Assembly (NCBI GenBank): GCA_031404455.1
Contig: JANNHP010000248.1
Location: 1-35,018 of the forward strand
Reading direction: 5' to 3'
DNA from: JANNHP01 sp031404455
GTDB lineage: Bacteria; Planctomycetota; JAJSAM01; JAJVHW01
Length of the DNA: 35,018 bases
The translations under genes and the position numbers were made by a program. A model generated the notes under the pieces. It ran no database searches. It was not told where the DNA came from and worked only from the letters and a program-made list of their open reading frames with translations. Shown here piece after piece: positions 1 to 6,917 of the stretch; position 1 is the stretch's first letter; the number at the start of each line of letters is the position of its first letter.

Positions 1-172
1 CCGTAAGCCGCCGCAATGCCCAATTGAACGTGGTGTGGCCGATCAATTGTGGACCGAGCGCAAGCGCAACCATGAACATCCATGCTGCCGAAGGCAGGGG
101 ACGCATGCGTCGCCCCTACAACGACACTGGGCGCGGGTCTCTACATCAGGCGTGGCCGCCTCCTCCGTCGCA
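1..172. other. Window edge downstream of prfA, no gene seen
   Basis: No coding region is convincing here. The stretch lies 3' of prfA on the minus strand. It contains a 12-base perfect palindrome at 100-111 (gacgcatgcgtc) flanked by agggg on one side and gcccct on the other. On the minus transcript this can fold into a GC-rich hairpin with a two-base bulge about 60 bases after the prfA stop. It could be a weak terminator, but no clear T tract follows. The open frames that start here and run to the right lie antisense to prfA and are treated as shadows. Confidence 0.4.
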
Positions 173-1285
173 CTACTCCGTCTCCTTCGCCTGCATCTCC
201 GCGATCAGCCGCTTCAGCTTCTCCTCGCGCTCGGCGAGGCGCAGCTTCTCGTGGAAGGCCTCGATCTTCCCCGCCATCACCTCGTCGAGGTTGAAGAGGC
301 TGAACTCGATGCGGTGGTCGGTCGCGCGGTCCTGCGGGAAGTTGTACGTCCGGATCTTCGTGCTGCGATCGGCCGTGCCGACCATCACCTTGCGCGTCGC
401 CGCGCGGTCCGCGTCGACCTTGCTCTGGAAGTGGTCGAAGACGCGCGCCGCGAGGATCTGCCGGGCGCGCGCGCGGTTCTTGTGCTGGCTCTTCTCGTCC
501 TGCATGTGGACGGTGATGCCGGTCTCGAGATGCGTGAGGCGGATCGCGCTCTCCGTCTTGTTGACCTTCTGACCGCCCGGACCGCCGGCGCGCATCTTGT
601 CCTCGCGCACTTCCTTGTCCCAGTCGATCTTCACGTCGACTTCCTCGACCTCGGCGAGCACCGCGACCGTCGCCGTCGACGTGTGGATGCGGCCCTGCGT
701 CTCGGTCTTCGGCACGCGCTGCACGCGGTGGACTCCGCCTTCGAGGCGCAGAAGGTTGTAGGCCTCGTGGCCGGTGATCTGCGCGACGATCTCCTTGAAG
801 CCGCCCATCTCGGACGCGTTCTGGTCGAGGACCTCGACCTTCAGGCCGTGGTTGTCGCAGTAGTGCGCGTACATGTCGAAGAGGTCGCCCGCGAAGATCG
901 CGGCCTCGTCGCCGCCCACGCCGCCGCGAATCTCGAGGATGACGCCGCGGTCGCCGAGCTCGTCCTTGTCGGCGAGGATGCCCTCCGCCTCGGCCCAGAG
1001 CTCCGCCAGCCGGGGATCGAGCGTCTTGATCTCTGCATTCGCGAGCTCGGTCATGTCCGGATCGCCCATCGCAATCATCTCGCGGGCGTCGGCCACTCCC
1101 TTCCTCGCGGCGACGATCTCGCCGTGGACGCGCGCGAAGTCGCGCAGGCCGCCCATCTCGCGGGAGATGACGCGGACCTTGTTGTGGTCGACGACGACAG
1201 CCGGGTCCTCGAGCGTCCGTGAGAGCTCGGCGTGGCGGTTCGCCTTCACGGCGAGCGCGCGCAGAAGGATGTCGCGGTCGATCAT
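173..1285 (-). CDS. prfA: Peptide chain release factor 1 (RF1)
   Basis: Class I release factor that reads UAA and UAG in the ribosomal A site and triggers peptidyl-tRNA hydrolysis in the cytoplasm. The 370-residue protein has the usual RF1 length. The GGQ catalytic loop is at residues 237-239, and the PxT-type recognition tripeptide is PKT at 192-194 within HRVQRVPKTETQGRIHTS, where RF2 would have SPF. The conserved GGVGGDEAAIFAGDLFDMY region is at about 121-139. I prefer the ATG at 1285 over an in-frame start 11 codons upstream, because GAGGGAAGGG sits a few bases before it and the protein then begins where the family normally does. It is last in the minus-strand run, 65 bases after rpmE with a strong hairpin between. 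The usual downstream partner prmC is not seen in the window. Confidence 0.97.
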   Translation of the reverse strand: MIDRDILLRALAVKANRHAELSRTLEDPAVVVDHNKVRVISREMGGLRDFARVHGEIVAARKGVADAREMIAMGDPDMTELANAEIKTLDPRLAELWAEAEGILADKDELGDRGVILEIRGGVGGDEAAIFAGDLFDMYAHYCDNHGLKVEVLDQNASEMGGFKEIVAQITGHEAYNLLRLEGGVHRVQRVPKTETQGRIHTSTATVAVLAEVEEVDVKIDWDKEVREDKMRAGGPGGQKVNKTESAIRLTHLETGITVHMQDEKSQHKNRARARQILAARVFDHFQSKVDADRAATRKVMVGTADRSTKIRTYNFPQDRATDHRIEFSLFNLDEVMAGKIEAFHEKLRLAEREEKLKRLIAEMQAKETE

Positions 1286-1300
1286 GGCCCTTCCCTCGAA

Positions 1301-1343
1301 ACGAAGAGCCCCGCGCATCCGGTGGACGCGCGGGGCTCTTCGT
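1301..1343 (-). terminator. Strong hairpin between rpmE and prfA
   Basis: A perfect 16-base inverted repeat (1301-1316 and 1328-1343) encloses an 11-base loop, just after the rpmE stop and before prfA. The stem is very GC-rich. On the minus strand it is followed by ttcgagg, so there is no real T tract. It could act as an inefficient terminator or attenuator setting the rpmE:prfA ratio, or as a 3'-end stabilising structure. The hairpin itself is certain from the sequence; its function is inferred. Confidence 0.55.
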
Positions 1344-1350
1344 CAGGCAG

Positions 1351-1599
1351 CTAGCTGGCGGCGGCTTCGGTCGCCGGCTGCGCTTCGCCGCCGGTCGAGT
1401 CGAAACCCTTGAACTTCTTGTTGAACTTCTCGATGCGGCCCGCCGTGTCGACGAACTTCTGCTTGCCCGTGTAGAACGGGTGGCACGTGGAGCAGATCTC
1501 GATGTGCAACTCCTTGACCGTGGCGCCCGTATTGAACGTGTTGCCGCAGCCGCAGGTGACCTTGCAGGGGTGGTACTCGGGGTGGATCTTGTCCTTCAT
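1351..1599 (-). CDS. rpmE: Ribosomal protein L31, zinc-binding type
   Basis: Large-subunit ribosomal protein that bridges the subunits. The 82-residue protein starts with the typical MKDKIHPEYHP and has the C+ zinc-binding pattern: Cys16 and Cys18, then Cys36 and Cys39 in CSTCHPFYTGKQK. This is the zinc-containing paralogue type, not the Cys-less one. The C-terminal tail after about residue 67 is extended and rich in Ala, Glu and Thr. It lies between an M19 dipeptidase gene and prfA on the same strand. Its ribosome-binding site is buried in a perfect inverted repeat (1601-1625), which suggests translational control. Confidence 0.96.
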   Translation of the reverse strand: MKDKIHPEYHPCKVTCGCGNTFNTGATVKELHIEICSTCHPFYTGKQKFVDTAGRIEKFNKKFKGFDSTGGEAQPATEAAAS

Positions 1600-1600
1600 G

Positions 1601-1625
1601 GGCTCCTCCGTCGGACGGAGGAGCC
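1601..1625 (-). promoter_or_regulatory. Inverted repeat covering the rpmE ribosome-binding site
   Basis: The 25 bases directly before the rpmE ATG form a perfect inverted repeat of two 12-base arms around one base. In the minus-strand transcript, GGAGG on the proximal arm (spacing about 7 to the ATG) pairs with CCTCC on the distal arm. Folding would hide the Shine-Dalgarno sequence. Autogenous control of L31 through leader RNA is known in other bacteria. Control here is an inference from the pairing; a DNA operator role is also possible because the repeat is a near-perfect palindrome. Confidence 0.5.
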
Positions 1626-1656
1626 TATAAACGACTTGCGGCCAGGCAAGGTTTCG

Positions 1657-2637
1657 TCAACGCAGGATCGAGACCAGCACGCGCAGGGCGTTGCCGCCGA
1701 GCACGAGGTCGACGTGCTCCCGCGACCACTTGCGCGCAAGGAGTCCGGCCTCGATCAGTCCGTAGACCGACGGCGTGTCCGCGCCGCCCGGCAGTCCCGG
1801 CGGGTCGAAGCCGTCGAGGTCGGCCCCGATCGCCGCGTGCTCCACGCCGCACACTTCCGCGATGTGCTCGATGTGGTCGAGGACGTTCTCCATCGAGTCC
1901 GGGCGTCCCTCTCGCCGCACGTGCGGCGGATAGCACGTCACCCCAGCGAGCCCGCCCGAGCGCGCGAGCTCCCGAAGCTGGTCGTCGGTGAGGTTGCGCG
2001 GGTGCGGAGTGAGCGCCATGGCGCCCGTGTGCGTGGTGACGACCGGCGGCGGCGACGGGCACTTCGCGACCTCATCCATCAGGTCCCGGAAACCCTCGGG
2101 AGCGAGATGCGCCACGTCGAGGAGCACGCCCAGTTCCGCGCAACGCCGGACGAGTGTCCGTCCGAACTCCGTCAGACCGCGCCGCTCGGCCGCGGGGATC
2201 ATGCAGCCGTCGCCCGCTTCGTTGCGGGGGTTGTGCGTGAGACCGAGGGAACGGACGCCCATGCCGAAGAACTCGTCGAGGAGCGCCGGGTCGCCCGCGA
2301 GCGGCGAAGCGCCCTCCATCGAGAGGAGCCCCGTCAGTCCATTGGCGGGCGCTCGGGCGACGTCGTTCTTCGTCCGCGCCCAGCCGAGGCGGCCATCGGA
2401 TCGCGCGACGAGATCGGTCCAGATCGCGTGCAGCTTGCGCGCGTACGCCGTCGCGTCCGCGCCGCGGTGCTCGCCGGGCGTGTAGAGCGTGAAGAGCTGG
2501 AGCGACGGACCGCCCTCCAGCATGCGCGGGAGGTCGAGCATCTCCGCGTCGAGGCGGGACCAGGGTTCCTTGCCCGTCCGCTCGGTGCGCCAGAGGAGAT
2601 CCGCGTGGAGGTCGGCGACGAACGACTTCGGCCGCAT
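1657..2637 (-). CDS. Membrane dipeptidase, peptidase family M19
   Basis: Zinc-dependent dipeptidase of the renal dipeptidase (M19) family, amidohydrolase-like TIM barrel, 326 residues. Visible metal and active-site residues are His11 and Asp13 in ADLHADL near the N-terminus, Glu108 in SMEGASPL, His177 in DVAHL, His203 in TTHTGA, and Asp273 or Asp275 in GADLDGF. The family's terminal GGNALRV is at about 314-320. There is no obvious signal peptide, so it may be cytoplasmic despite the family name. The ATG at 2637 overlaps the stop of the upstream gene (TGATG), indicating translational coupling; the in-frame extension further upstream is rejected for that reason. The natural substrate cannot be read from sequence; L,D- or D-containing dipeptides are typical. 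Confidence 0.9.
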   Translation of the reverse strand: MRPKSFVADLHADLLWRTERTGKEPWSRLDAEMLDLPRMLEGGPSLQLFTLYTPGEHRGADATAYARKLHAIWTDLVARSDGRLGWARTKNDVARAPANGLTGLLSMEGASPLAGDPALLDEFFGMGVRSLGLTHNPRNEAGDGCMIPAAERRGLTEFGRTLVRRCAELGVLLDVAHLAPEGFRDLMDEVAKCPSPPPVVTTHTGAMALTPHPRNLTDDQLRELARSGGLAGVTCYPPHVRREGRPDSMENVLDHIEHIAEVCGVEHAAIGADLDGFDPPGLPGGADTPSVYGLIEAGLLARKWSREHVDLVLGGNALRVLVSILR

Positions 2638-3191
2638 CAACGACCCGGCGACGCCGGCAGAGCCGACGGGGCGGAGGGGGGCGGCATGGCGGCGACCGCG
2701 TGAATCAGATCGGCGCCGGAGTGGGCGCTCGCCTTGTCCTTCACGAAGATCGCCTCCTTCTCGCGGCCGCCGGGCAGTTCGGCGATGCACCGGATCACGA
2801 CCTCGGCCCTCGTGTCGCCGATCGCTCCGACGCAGAACTCGGCCGTATGGTACATGAGGCGCGTGAGGGCCGGACCGTCGGCCGCGACGGCGTCGTTCGG
2901 CCGGATGTGGAGCTTGTAGACGCGGCGCGCGTCCTCGCCCGCGCCCTCCTTGATCATCGAGAGCCGCGCCGGAGCCGGCGGATCGGTCGAGAGCGCCCGC
3001 GCGAAGTCCTGCGCGAGGTCAGCCGCGATCTTCGGCGTCTGCGTGTCGGTCATCGAGTCGAGCGAGAACATCATCATGATCGTGAGCGCGAACGTGGCCA
3101 TGATGCCGAAGATCACGATCGTCCGGATCGCCTTGCTGTCCACGGCTCGCTCCTTGGGCGACAACCTGCCGCCGTCGAGTTCATCGGCCAT
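2637..3191 (-). CDS. Single-pass membrane protein of unknown function
   Basis: A 184-residue protein with a charged N-terminus (residues 1-22), one transmembrane helix at about 23-44 (IRTIVIFGIMATFALTIMMM), and a soluble domain of about 130 residues. I do not recognise the family. The soluble part has a mixed alpha/beta look (YKLHIRPND, EVVIRCIAEL, EAIFVKDK) and ends in a Pro/Ala/Ser tail. The start at 3191 is chosen because the upstream DUF192 gene stops at 3211; the longer reading frame would overlap it with low-complexity residues. Its stop overlaps the dipeptidase start, so the two are co-translated. Confidence 0.75.
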   Translation of the reverse strand: MADELDGGRLSPKERAVDSKAIRTIVIFGIMATFALTIMMMFSLDSMTDTQTPKIAADLAQDFARALSTDPPAPARLSMIKEGAGEDARRVYKLHIRPNDAVAADGPALTRLMYHTAEFCVGAIGDTRAEVVIRCIAELPGGREKEAIFVKDKASAHSGADLIHAVAAMPPPSAPSALPASPGR

Positions 3192-3210
3192 TTCCGAGCC
3201 CGAACCGGAA

Positions 3211-3618
3211 TCACTGCGGGACGACTCCCGCGAGGGCCGGAGCGAGATCGACCTCGTCCCCGGCGCGGATGCCGTGGCGTCCGAGCCATCCGGCCTCGGT
3301 CTCGAGCACGTAGCGGGCGCCCGTCCCCGAGCCGGCTCGAGCGATCTTCGAGCTCTCGAGCCCGGCGCCGGGCGCAAGGGTGGCGACCGACACGATGCGC
3401 CGGTCTCGGTCGATGAATGCGATGTCGAGCGCGATCACGCAGTCCTCCATCCAGAACGTGCGGGGATCGTCGGTGGCGTAGACGAAGAGCATGCCGCCGT
3501 CCTTCGCAAGTGCGGTGCGACCGCCGAGTCCGCGGCGTCTCGCCTCCTGCGTCGCAGCGATCTCGGCGTGGACGACCGGCAGCGTCGTCGCCGGTCGTGG
3601 CGTCCCCGCGGGGACCAC
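3211..3618 (-). CDS. DUF192 family protein, signal peptide apparently shifted out of frame
   Basis: The 135-residue frame carries a clear DUF192 (UPF0127) domain: an early ATQEARRRGLGGR segment, GGMLFVYATDDPRTFWMEDC, LDIAFIDRDRRIV and a final YVLETEAG plus AGDEV. Members are small beta-rich proteins, usually exported or lipid-anchored; their function is poorly known. In this frame only a GTG (3618) is available as start, with no signal peptide. A typical lipoprotein signal (MGVTARAAAMLVVATLVAC) starts at 3719, overlaps the maf stop by 10 bases, and lies in the neighbouring frame. A one-base insertion between about 3619 and 3665 would join them. Either the sequence has a single-base error, the gene is frameshifted, or translation starts at the GTG. 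Confidence 0.8.
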   Translation of the reverse strand: MVPAGTPRPATTLPVVHAEIAATQEARRRGLGGRTALAKDGGMLFVYATDDPRTFWMEDCVIALDIAFIDRDRRIVSVATLAPGAGLESSKIARAGSGTGARYVLETEAGWLGRHGIRAGDEVDLAPALAGVVPQ

Positions 3619-3719
3619 GACGAGAGACGGACCCGGCGCCGCCGGTGGCCGCCCCGCATCGCGCAGGCGACGAGCGTCGCGACGACGAGCATCGCCGCCG
3701 CGCGTGCGGTCACGCCCAT
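3619..3719 (-). other. Out-of-frame lipoprotein signal peptide before DUF192
   Basis: From an ATG at 3719 the minus strand encodes a textbook lipoprotein signal peptide: a short basic start, a hydrophobic AAAMLVVATLV core and a lipobox ending LVAC. The frame then degenerates into Arg-rich sequence and is off by one base from the DUF192 domain that follows. The frame needed to continue reads GRPPAAPGPSLVVVPAG, a plausible linker. A gcggggcggcc stretch at about 3649-3659 is the likeliest place for a missing G. Confidence 0.55.
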
Positions 3720-4288
3720 GCCTTCGTCCCGATACCCTCGGCCGCGAGCATGCGTGCCACGAGTTCGAGCGGCAGGCCGACGACGTTCGTGAAGCTCCCG
3801 TCCAAGCGGGTGACGAACCGGTCCGCCGTCTCCTGGATGGCGTACGCGCCCGCCTTGTCGAAGCACTCGCCCGTCGCCACGTAGGCTGCGATCTCGTCGT
3901 CGTCGAGCGGCCGCATGGTGACCGAGGTGGAGCACGACTCGGTCGCGACGCGCCTGCCGCGATCGGTCGCGAGACAGACCCCGGTCACCACGCGATGGGT
4001 CGTGCCGGAGAGCTTCGCGAGGATGCGACGGGCGTCCGCCGCGTCGGCGGGCTTGCCCAGGATCTCGCCGTCCGCCGCGACGACGATGGTGTCGGCGCCG
4101 AGGACCGGCTCGTCGCGCGAAGGCGCGACGGACAGCGCCTTGCGGCGCGCGATCACGCACGCGACTTCGTCAGCCGCCATGCCCTGCGGAGCCGTTTCGT
4201 CGGCGCCCGATGTCACGACCTCGAACTCCACGCCGAGCCGGACGAGGAGCTCGCGCCGCCGCTCTGAGGCCGACGCGAGCACCAACAT
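3710..4288 (-). CDS. maf: Maf-like nucleoside triphosphate pyrophosphatase
   Basis: Maf/YhdE-family nucleotide pyrophosphatase that hydrolyses non-canonical or surplus (d)NTPs to monophosphate and pyrophosphate. The 192-residue protein has family length. It begins with the substrate-binding LASASERRREL (residues 4-14), has the catalytic GADTIV with Asp66, KLSGTTHRVVTG (92-103) and the DKAGAYAIQ segment (144-152). The start at 4288 is chosen because the family begins at MLVLAS and the upstream gene stops at 4296. The exact subfamily, and so the preferred base, is not resolved. Confidence 0.93.
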   Translation of the reverse strand: MLVLASASERRRELLVRLGVEFEVVTSGADETAPQGMAADEVACVIARRKALSVAPSRDEPVLGADTIVVAADGEILGKPADAADARRILAKLSGTTHRVVTGVCLATDRGRRVATESCSTSVTMRPLDDDEIAAYVATGECFDKAGAYAIQETADRFVTRLDGSFTNVVGLPLELVARMLAAEGIGTKAWA

Positions 4289-4295
4289 GGGACGG

Positions 4296-5003
4296 CTAAG
4301 CCTTGGCCTTCGCGGCCTTGCCGCCGGGCTTCGGCTTCTTCTCGCCCTCCGGCTTCGCGGCGCGCCTGCCGGCACCGAGCCCCGCGAGCGGGTCGTCCTC
4401 TTCCTTCTCGCGACACCCGTAGCGGGTGAGCAGGTAGTGCGCGCGCAGCCGGTCCTCTGACCCGGCCGTGTCGTGCGCCTCCTTGCCGGCCTTCGCGGCG
4501 GACGAGGTCTTCCCGATGACGCCGAGCTTCTGCAGCGTCTTGATCATCTCGGCGCCCGGATGCCAGCCGCCCGATGCGTCGAGGACCGCCAGCACGACGG
4601 CCTTCACCGGCGCAGGTGCGCCGCGCATCTTCTCGACGATCGCCGGCAGGTCGGCCTGCGGATCGTTCCTCACGGCATCGAACGAGGTCCGGTGGAGCAC
4701 CGCACCGATCGATTCGAGGAATCGGAGCGCCGCGCGGCCGAACGCCCGCGCGCCGGCGTCGGCTCCTGCCTCCATGGCCGTGGCGACGTCCCACGCGTCC
4801 GAGGTTCGCATCTCGTTCCAGTCGACGAACGCATCGCGGAGACGGTCTCGCGTCTCCGTGGTGCTCAGGCTCGGGGCGTGCATCGCGAGGAGCGTGAGCA
4901 GCCCCGCTTCGACCGGGTCGTCCGAGGCGACGAGACGGCCGTAGCGCGTCTCGAGCTTGTCGAGAGCGTCCGTGAGCTGCGCGGCCTTCGAGCGGCCGGA
5001 CAT
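4296..5003 (-). CDS. Endonuclease III-like (HhH-GPD fold) protein, probably without iron-sulfur cluster
   Basis: A 235-residue protein starting two bases after the rpsP stop. The pattern LETRYG.....DDPVEAGLLTLLA (about 17-40), then DRLRDAFVDWNEMRTSDAWDVA (53-74) and a C-terminal HYLLTRYGC (189-197) resembles DNA glycosylases of the endonuclease III superfamily. The C-terminal four-cysteine iron-sulfur motif is missing: only Cys197 remains, followed by an acidic stretch and an Ala/Lys/Gly tail. I cannot place the catalytic Lys/Asp pair with confidence, so it may be a non-catalytic DNA-binding relative. The assignment rests on pattern recognition and needs a profile search. Its place in the ffh-rpsP run is where rimM, trmD and rplS are often found. 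Confidence 0.5.
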   Translation of the reverse strand: MSGRSKAAQLTDALDKLETRYGRLVASDDPVEAGLLTLLAMHAPSLSTTETRDRLRDAFVDWNEMRTSDAWDVATAMEAGADAGARAFGRAALRFLESIGAVLHRTSFDAVRNDPQADLPAIVEKMRGAPAPVKAVVLAVLDASGGWHPGAEMIKTLQKLGVIGKTSSAAKAGKEAHDTAGSEDRLRAHYLLTRYGCREKEEDDPLAGLGAGRRAAKPEGEKKPKPGGKAAKAKA

Positions 5004-5005
5004 GC

Positions 5006-5329
5006 TCAGGATCCCTTCTTCGCGCCCGCCTTTGCGGACTTGCCCTTCGTGCGGTTGCCGCTCGTGCGCACGTTGCGCGGCAGCACGAGGCCCTTCTTCT
5101 TCAGGAAGTTGGCCACGGTCTCGGAGCACTTCGCACCGTGGCCGAGCCAGTGCCGGACGCGATCGAGGTCGAGCTTCACGCTCGCTTCGAAGTCCTTCAC
5201 GAGCGGGTCGTAGTGCCCGAGGTACTCGATCGGCTTGCCGTCGCGGCGCGTCCGCGCGTCGAAGGCGCCGAAGCGGAAGAACGGGCGATTGGTCCGGCCC
5301 AGCCGGGCCATGCGGATTCGAACTGCCAA
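5006..5329 (-). CDS. rpsP: Ribosomal protein S16
   Basis: Small-subunit ribosomal protein S16, needed for 30S assembly. The protein has 107 residues with the standard opening AVRIRMARLGRTNRPFFR, then IEYLGHYDP and a LDLDRVRHWLGHGA segment. The basic C-terminal tail (about 85-107) is rich in Lys, Gly and Ala. The start codon is TTG at 5329, supported by AAGGAGA about 8 bases upstream; the next ATG would remove the conserved first six residues. It lies 13 bases after ffh and two bases before the next gene, so it is part of one operon. Confidence 0.96.
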   Translation of the reverse strand: MAVRIRMARLGRTNRPFFRFGAFDARTRRDGKPIEYLGHYDPLVKDFEASVKLDLDRVRHWLGHGAKCSETVANFLKKKGLVLPRNVRTSGNRTKGKSAKAGAKKGS

Positions 5330-5342
5330 GAGAGTTCTCCTT

Positions 5343-6770
5343 CTACTCCGTGAGTCCCAGTTCCGCGGGGCTGATGCCCCGGCGGCGCAGCTCGGCGAGC
5401 TGCTGCTGCTTCAACTTGTTCATGCGGCGGTCGGCGAGCTTGCCCATCATGCCGCCTTCCGAGCGCATCTGCTTCATCACCTGCTGCATCTGCTTGTGGC
5501 TCTTCAAGAGCTTGTTCACGTCCTCCAGCGAAGTTCCGCTGCCCCGGGCGATCCGCCGCCGGCGCGAGCCGTCGACGAGGTCCGGCCGGTGCCGCTCCGC
5601 GAGGGTCATGCTCTGGATGATCGCCTTCGCGTGCTTGATCGCCCGCTCGTCGATCTCCTGCCCTTGCAGCGCGGATCCGAGACCGGGGATCATCCCCAGC
5701 CACTCCTTCAGGGGCCCCATCTTCTCGACCTGCTCGAACTGCGCGAGCATGTCCTCCATCGTGAAGGTGCCCGAGAAGAGCTTCTCTGCGGTCTTCTCGA
5801 CATCCTGCCGCTCCATCGCGGCCTCGGCCTTCTCGACGAGCGAGACGACGTCGCCCATCCCGAGGATGCGCTGGGCCATGCGGTCGGGGAAGAAGGGCTC
5901 GAGGGCCTCGGTCTTCTCGCCGATGCCGACGAAACGGATCGGCTTGCCGGTGACGGCTCGAACCGAGAGTGCCGCGCCGCCGCGAGTGTCGCCGTCGAGC
6001 TTCGTGAGGACCACGCCCGTCAGCGGAAGGGCGTCGTCGAACGCTTTCGCGGAGTTGACGGCGTCCTGGCCGGTCATCGCGTCGAGCACGAGGAAGATCT
6101 CGTGCGGGTGCGCACGCGCCGCGATGTCTTTCACCTCGGCCATCAGTTCCGAGTCGACGTGCAGACGTCCCGCGGTGTCGAGGATGACGACGTCGAAGCC
6201 CTCTTTCACGGCGAGCGCGACGGCCCTCTCGCAGATCTTCGGCGCGCGGCCCGACGTCTCGCTGTGGACGGCGACATCGAGTGCGGCACCGAGCACCTTC
6301 AACTGCTCGACCGCGGCGGGACGCTGCATGTCGGCGGCGACGAGCAGGGGCCGGCGCCCCTTCGACTTCAGGTACCGGGCGAGCTTGGCACAGGTGGTCG
6401 TCTTGCCGGAGCCCTGGAGGCCGGCCATCAGGATCACGGTGGGACCGGCCGCGGCCCAGCGGATCGGGATGACGGATTCGCCCGGGACGGACGGCTTGAC
6501 GTCGTCGCCCCCCATCAGGCGGACGAGTTCGTCGTAGACGATCTTGACGACCTGCTGCTCCGGCCGGACCTGCGAGATCACCTTCTCGCCGATGGCGCGG
6601 TCGCGGATGTCCGCGCAGAGCTTCTTCACGACGGCGAGGTGCACGTCGGCGGTGAGCAGCGCGGTGCGGATCTCGCGCAGCGCCTCGTCGACGTCGGGCT
6701 CGGTCAGCGTCCCGCGCTTCGCGATCCTCGCGAAGACGGACTGCAAACGCTGGCTGAGCGACTCGAACAT
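5343..6770 (-). CDS. ffh: Signal recognition particle GTPase Ffh (SRP54)
   Basis: Ffh binds the 4.5S/6S SRP RNA and signal sequences on ribosomes and docks with FtsY for co-translational membrane targeting. It has 475 residues with the usual NG-M architecture. The N domain is at 1-85. The G domain has the P-loop GLQGSGKTTT at 117-126, DTAGR at 198-202, TKLDGD at 256-261 and the SRP-specific DTRGGAAL. The methionine-rich M domain is at about 325-475 with an SGTSLEDVNKLL RNA-binding stretch and MKQMRSEGGMMGKL. The ATG is at 6770. It appears to open the operon ffh-rpsP-(endonuclease III-like)-maf-DUF192, because 147 bases with a hairpin separate it from murA. Confidence 0.97.
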   Translation of the reverse strand: MFESLSQRLQSVFARIAKRGTLTEPDVDEALREIRTALLTADVHLAVVKKLCADIRDRAIGEKVISQVRPEQQVVKIVYDELVRLMGGDDVKPSVPGESVIPIRWAAAGPTVILMAGLQGSGKTTTCAKLARYLKSKGRRPLLVAADMQRPAAVEQLKVLGAALDVAVHSETSGRAPKICERAVALAVKEGFDVVILDTAGRLHVDSELMAEVKDIAARAHPHEIFLVLDAMTGQDAVNSAKAFDDALPLTGVVLTKLDGDTRGGAALSVRAVTGKPIRFVGIGEKTEALEPFFPDRMAQRILGMGDVVSLVEKAEAAMERQDVEKTAEKLFSGTFTMEDMLAQFEQVEKMGPLKEWLGMIPGLGSALQGQEIDERAIKHAKAIIQSMTLAERHRPDLVDGSRRRRIARGSGTSLEDVNKLLKSHKQMQQVMKQMRSEGGMMGKLADRRMNKLKQQQLAELRRRGISPAELGLTE

Positions 6771-6867
6771 GGACGGGGCGGACGTCTCCTCGGCGGTCCC
6801 GGCATTCCGGGCGTGGGCAAACGGTACAGCCTAGGCCCGCTGCGGGGACCCGTCAAGCAAGGCGATA

Positions 6868-6893
6868 CCGTCGGCGCCCCTCGGCGCCGACGG
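6868..6893 (-). terminator. Hairpin after murA, putative terminator
   Basis: An 11-base perfect inverted repeat (6868-6878 and 6883-6893) with a four-base loop lies 24 bases after the murA stop and about 100 bases before ffh. The minus-strand sequence after it (tatcgccttgctt) is only mildly T-rich, so termination may be partial or Rho-assisted. Confidence 0.5.
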
Positions 6894-6917
6894 CGAGCCC
6901 ACGACGCGGCGACCCGA

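Noticed and set aside
35..1222. A 395-codon plus-strand frame at the left edge
   Set aside because: Antisense to prfA, whose GGQ and PKT motifs are clear.
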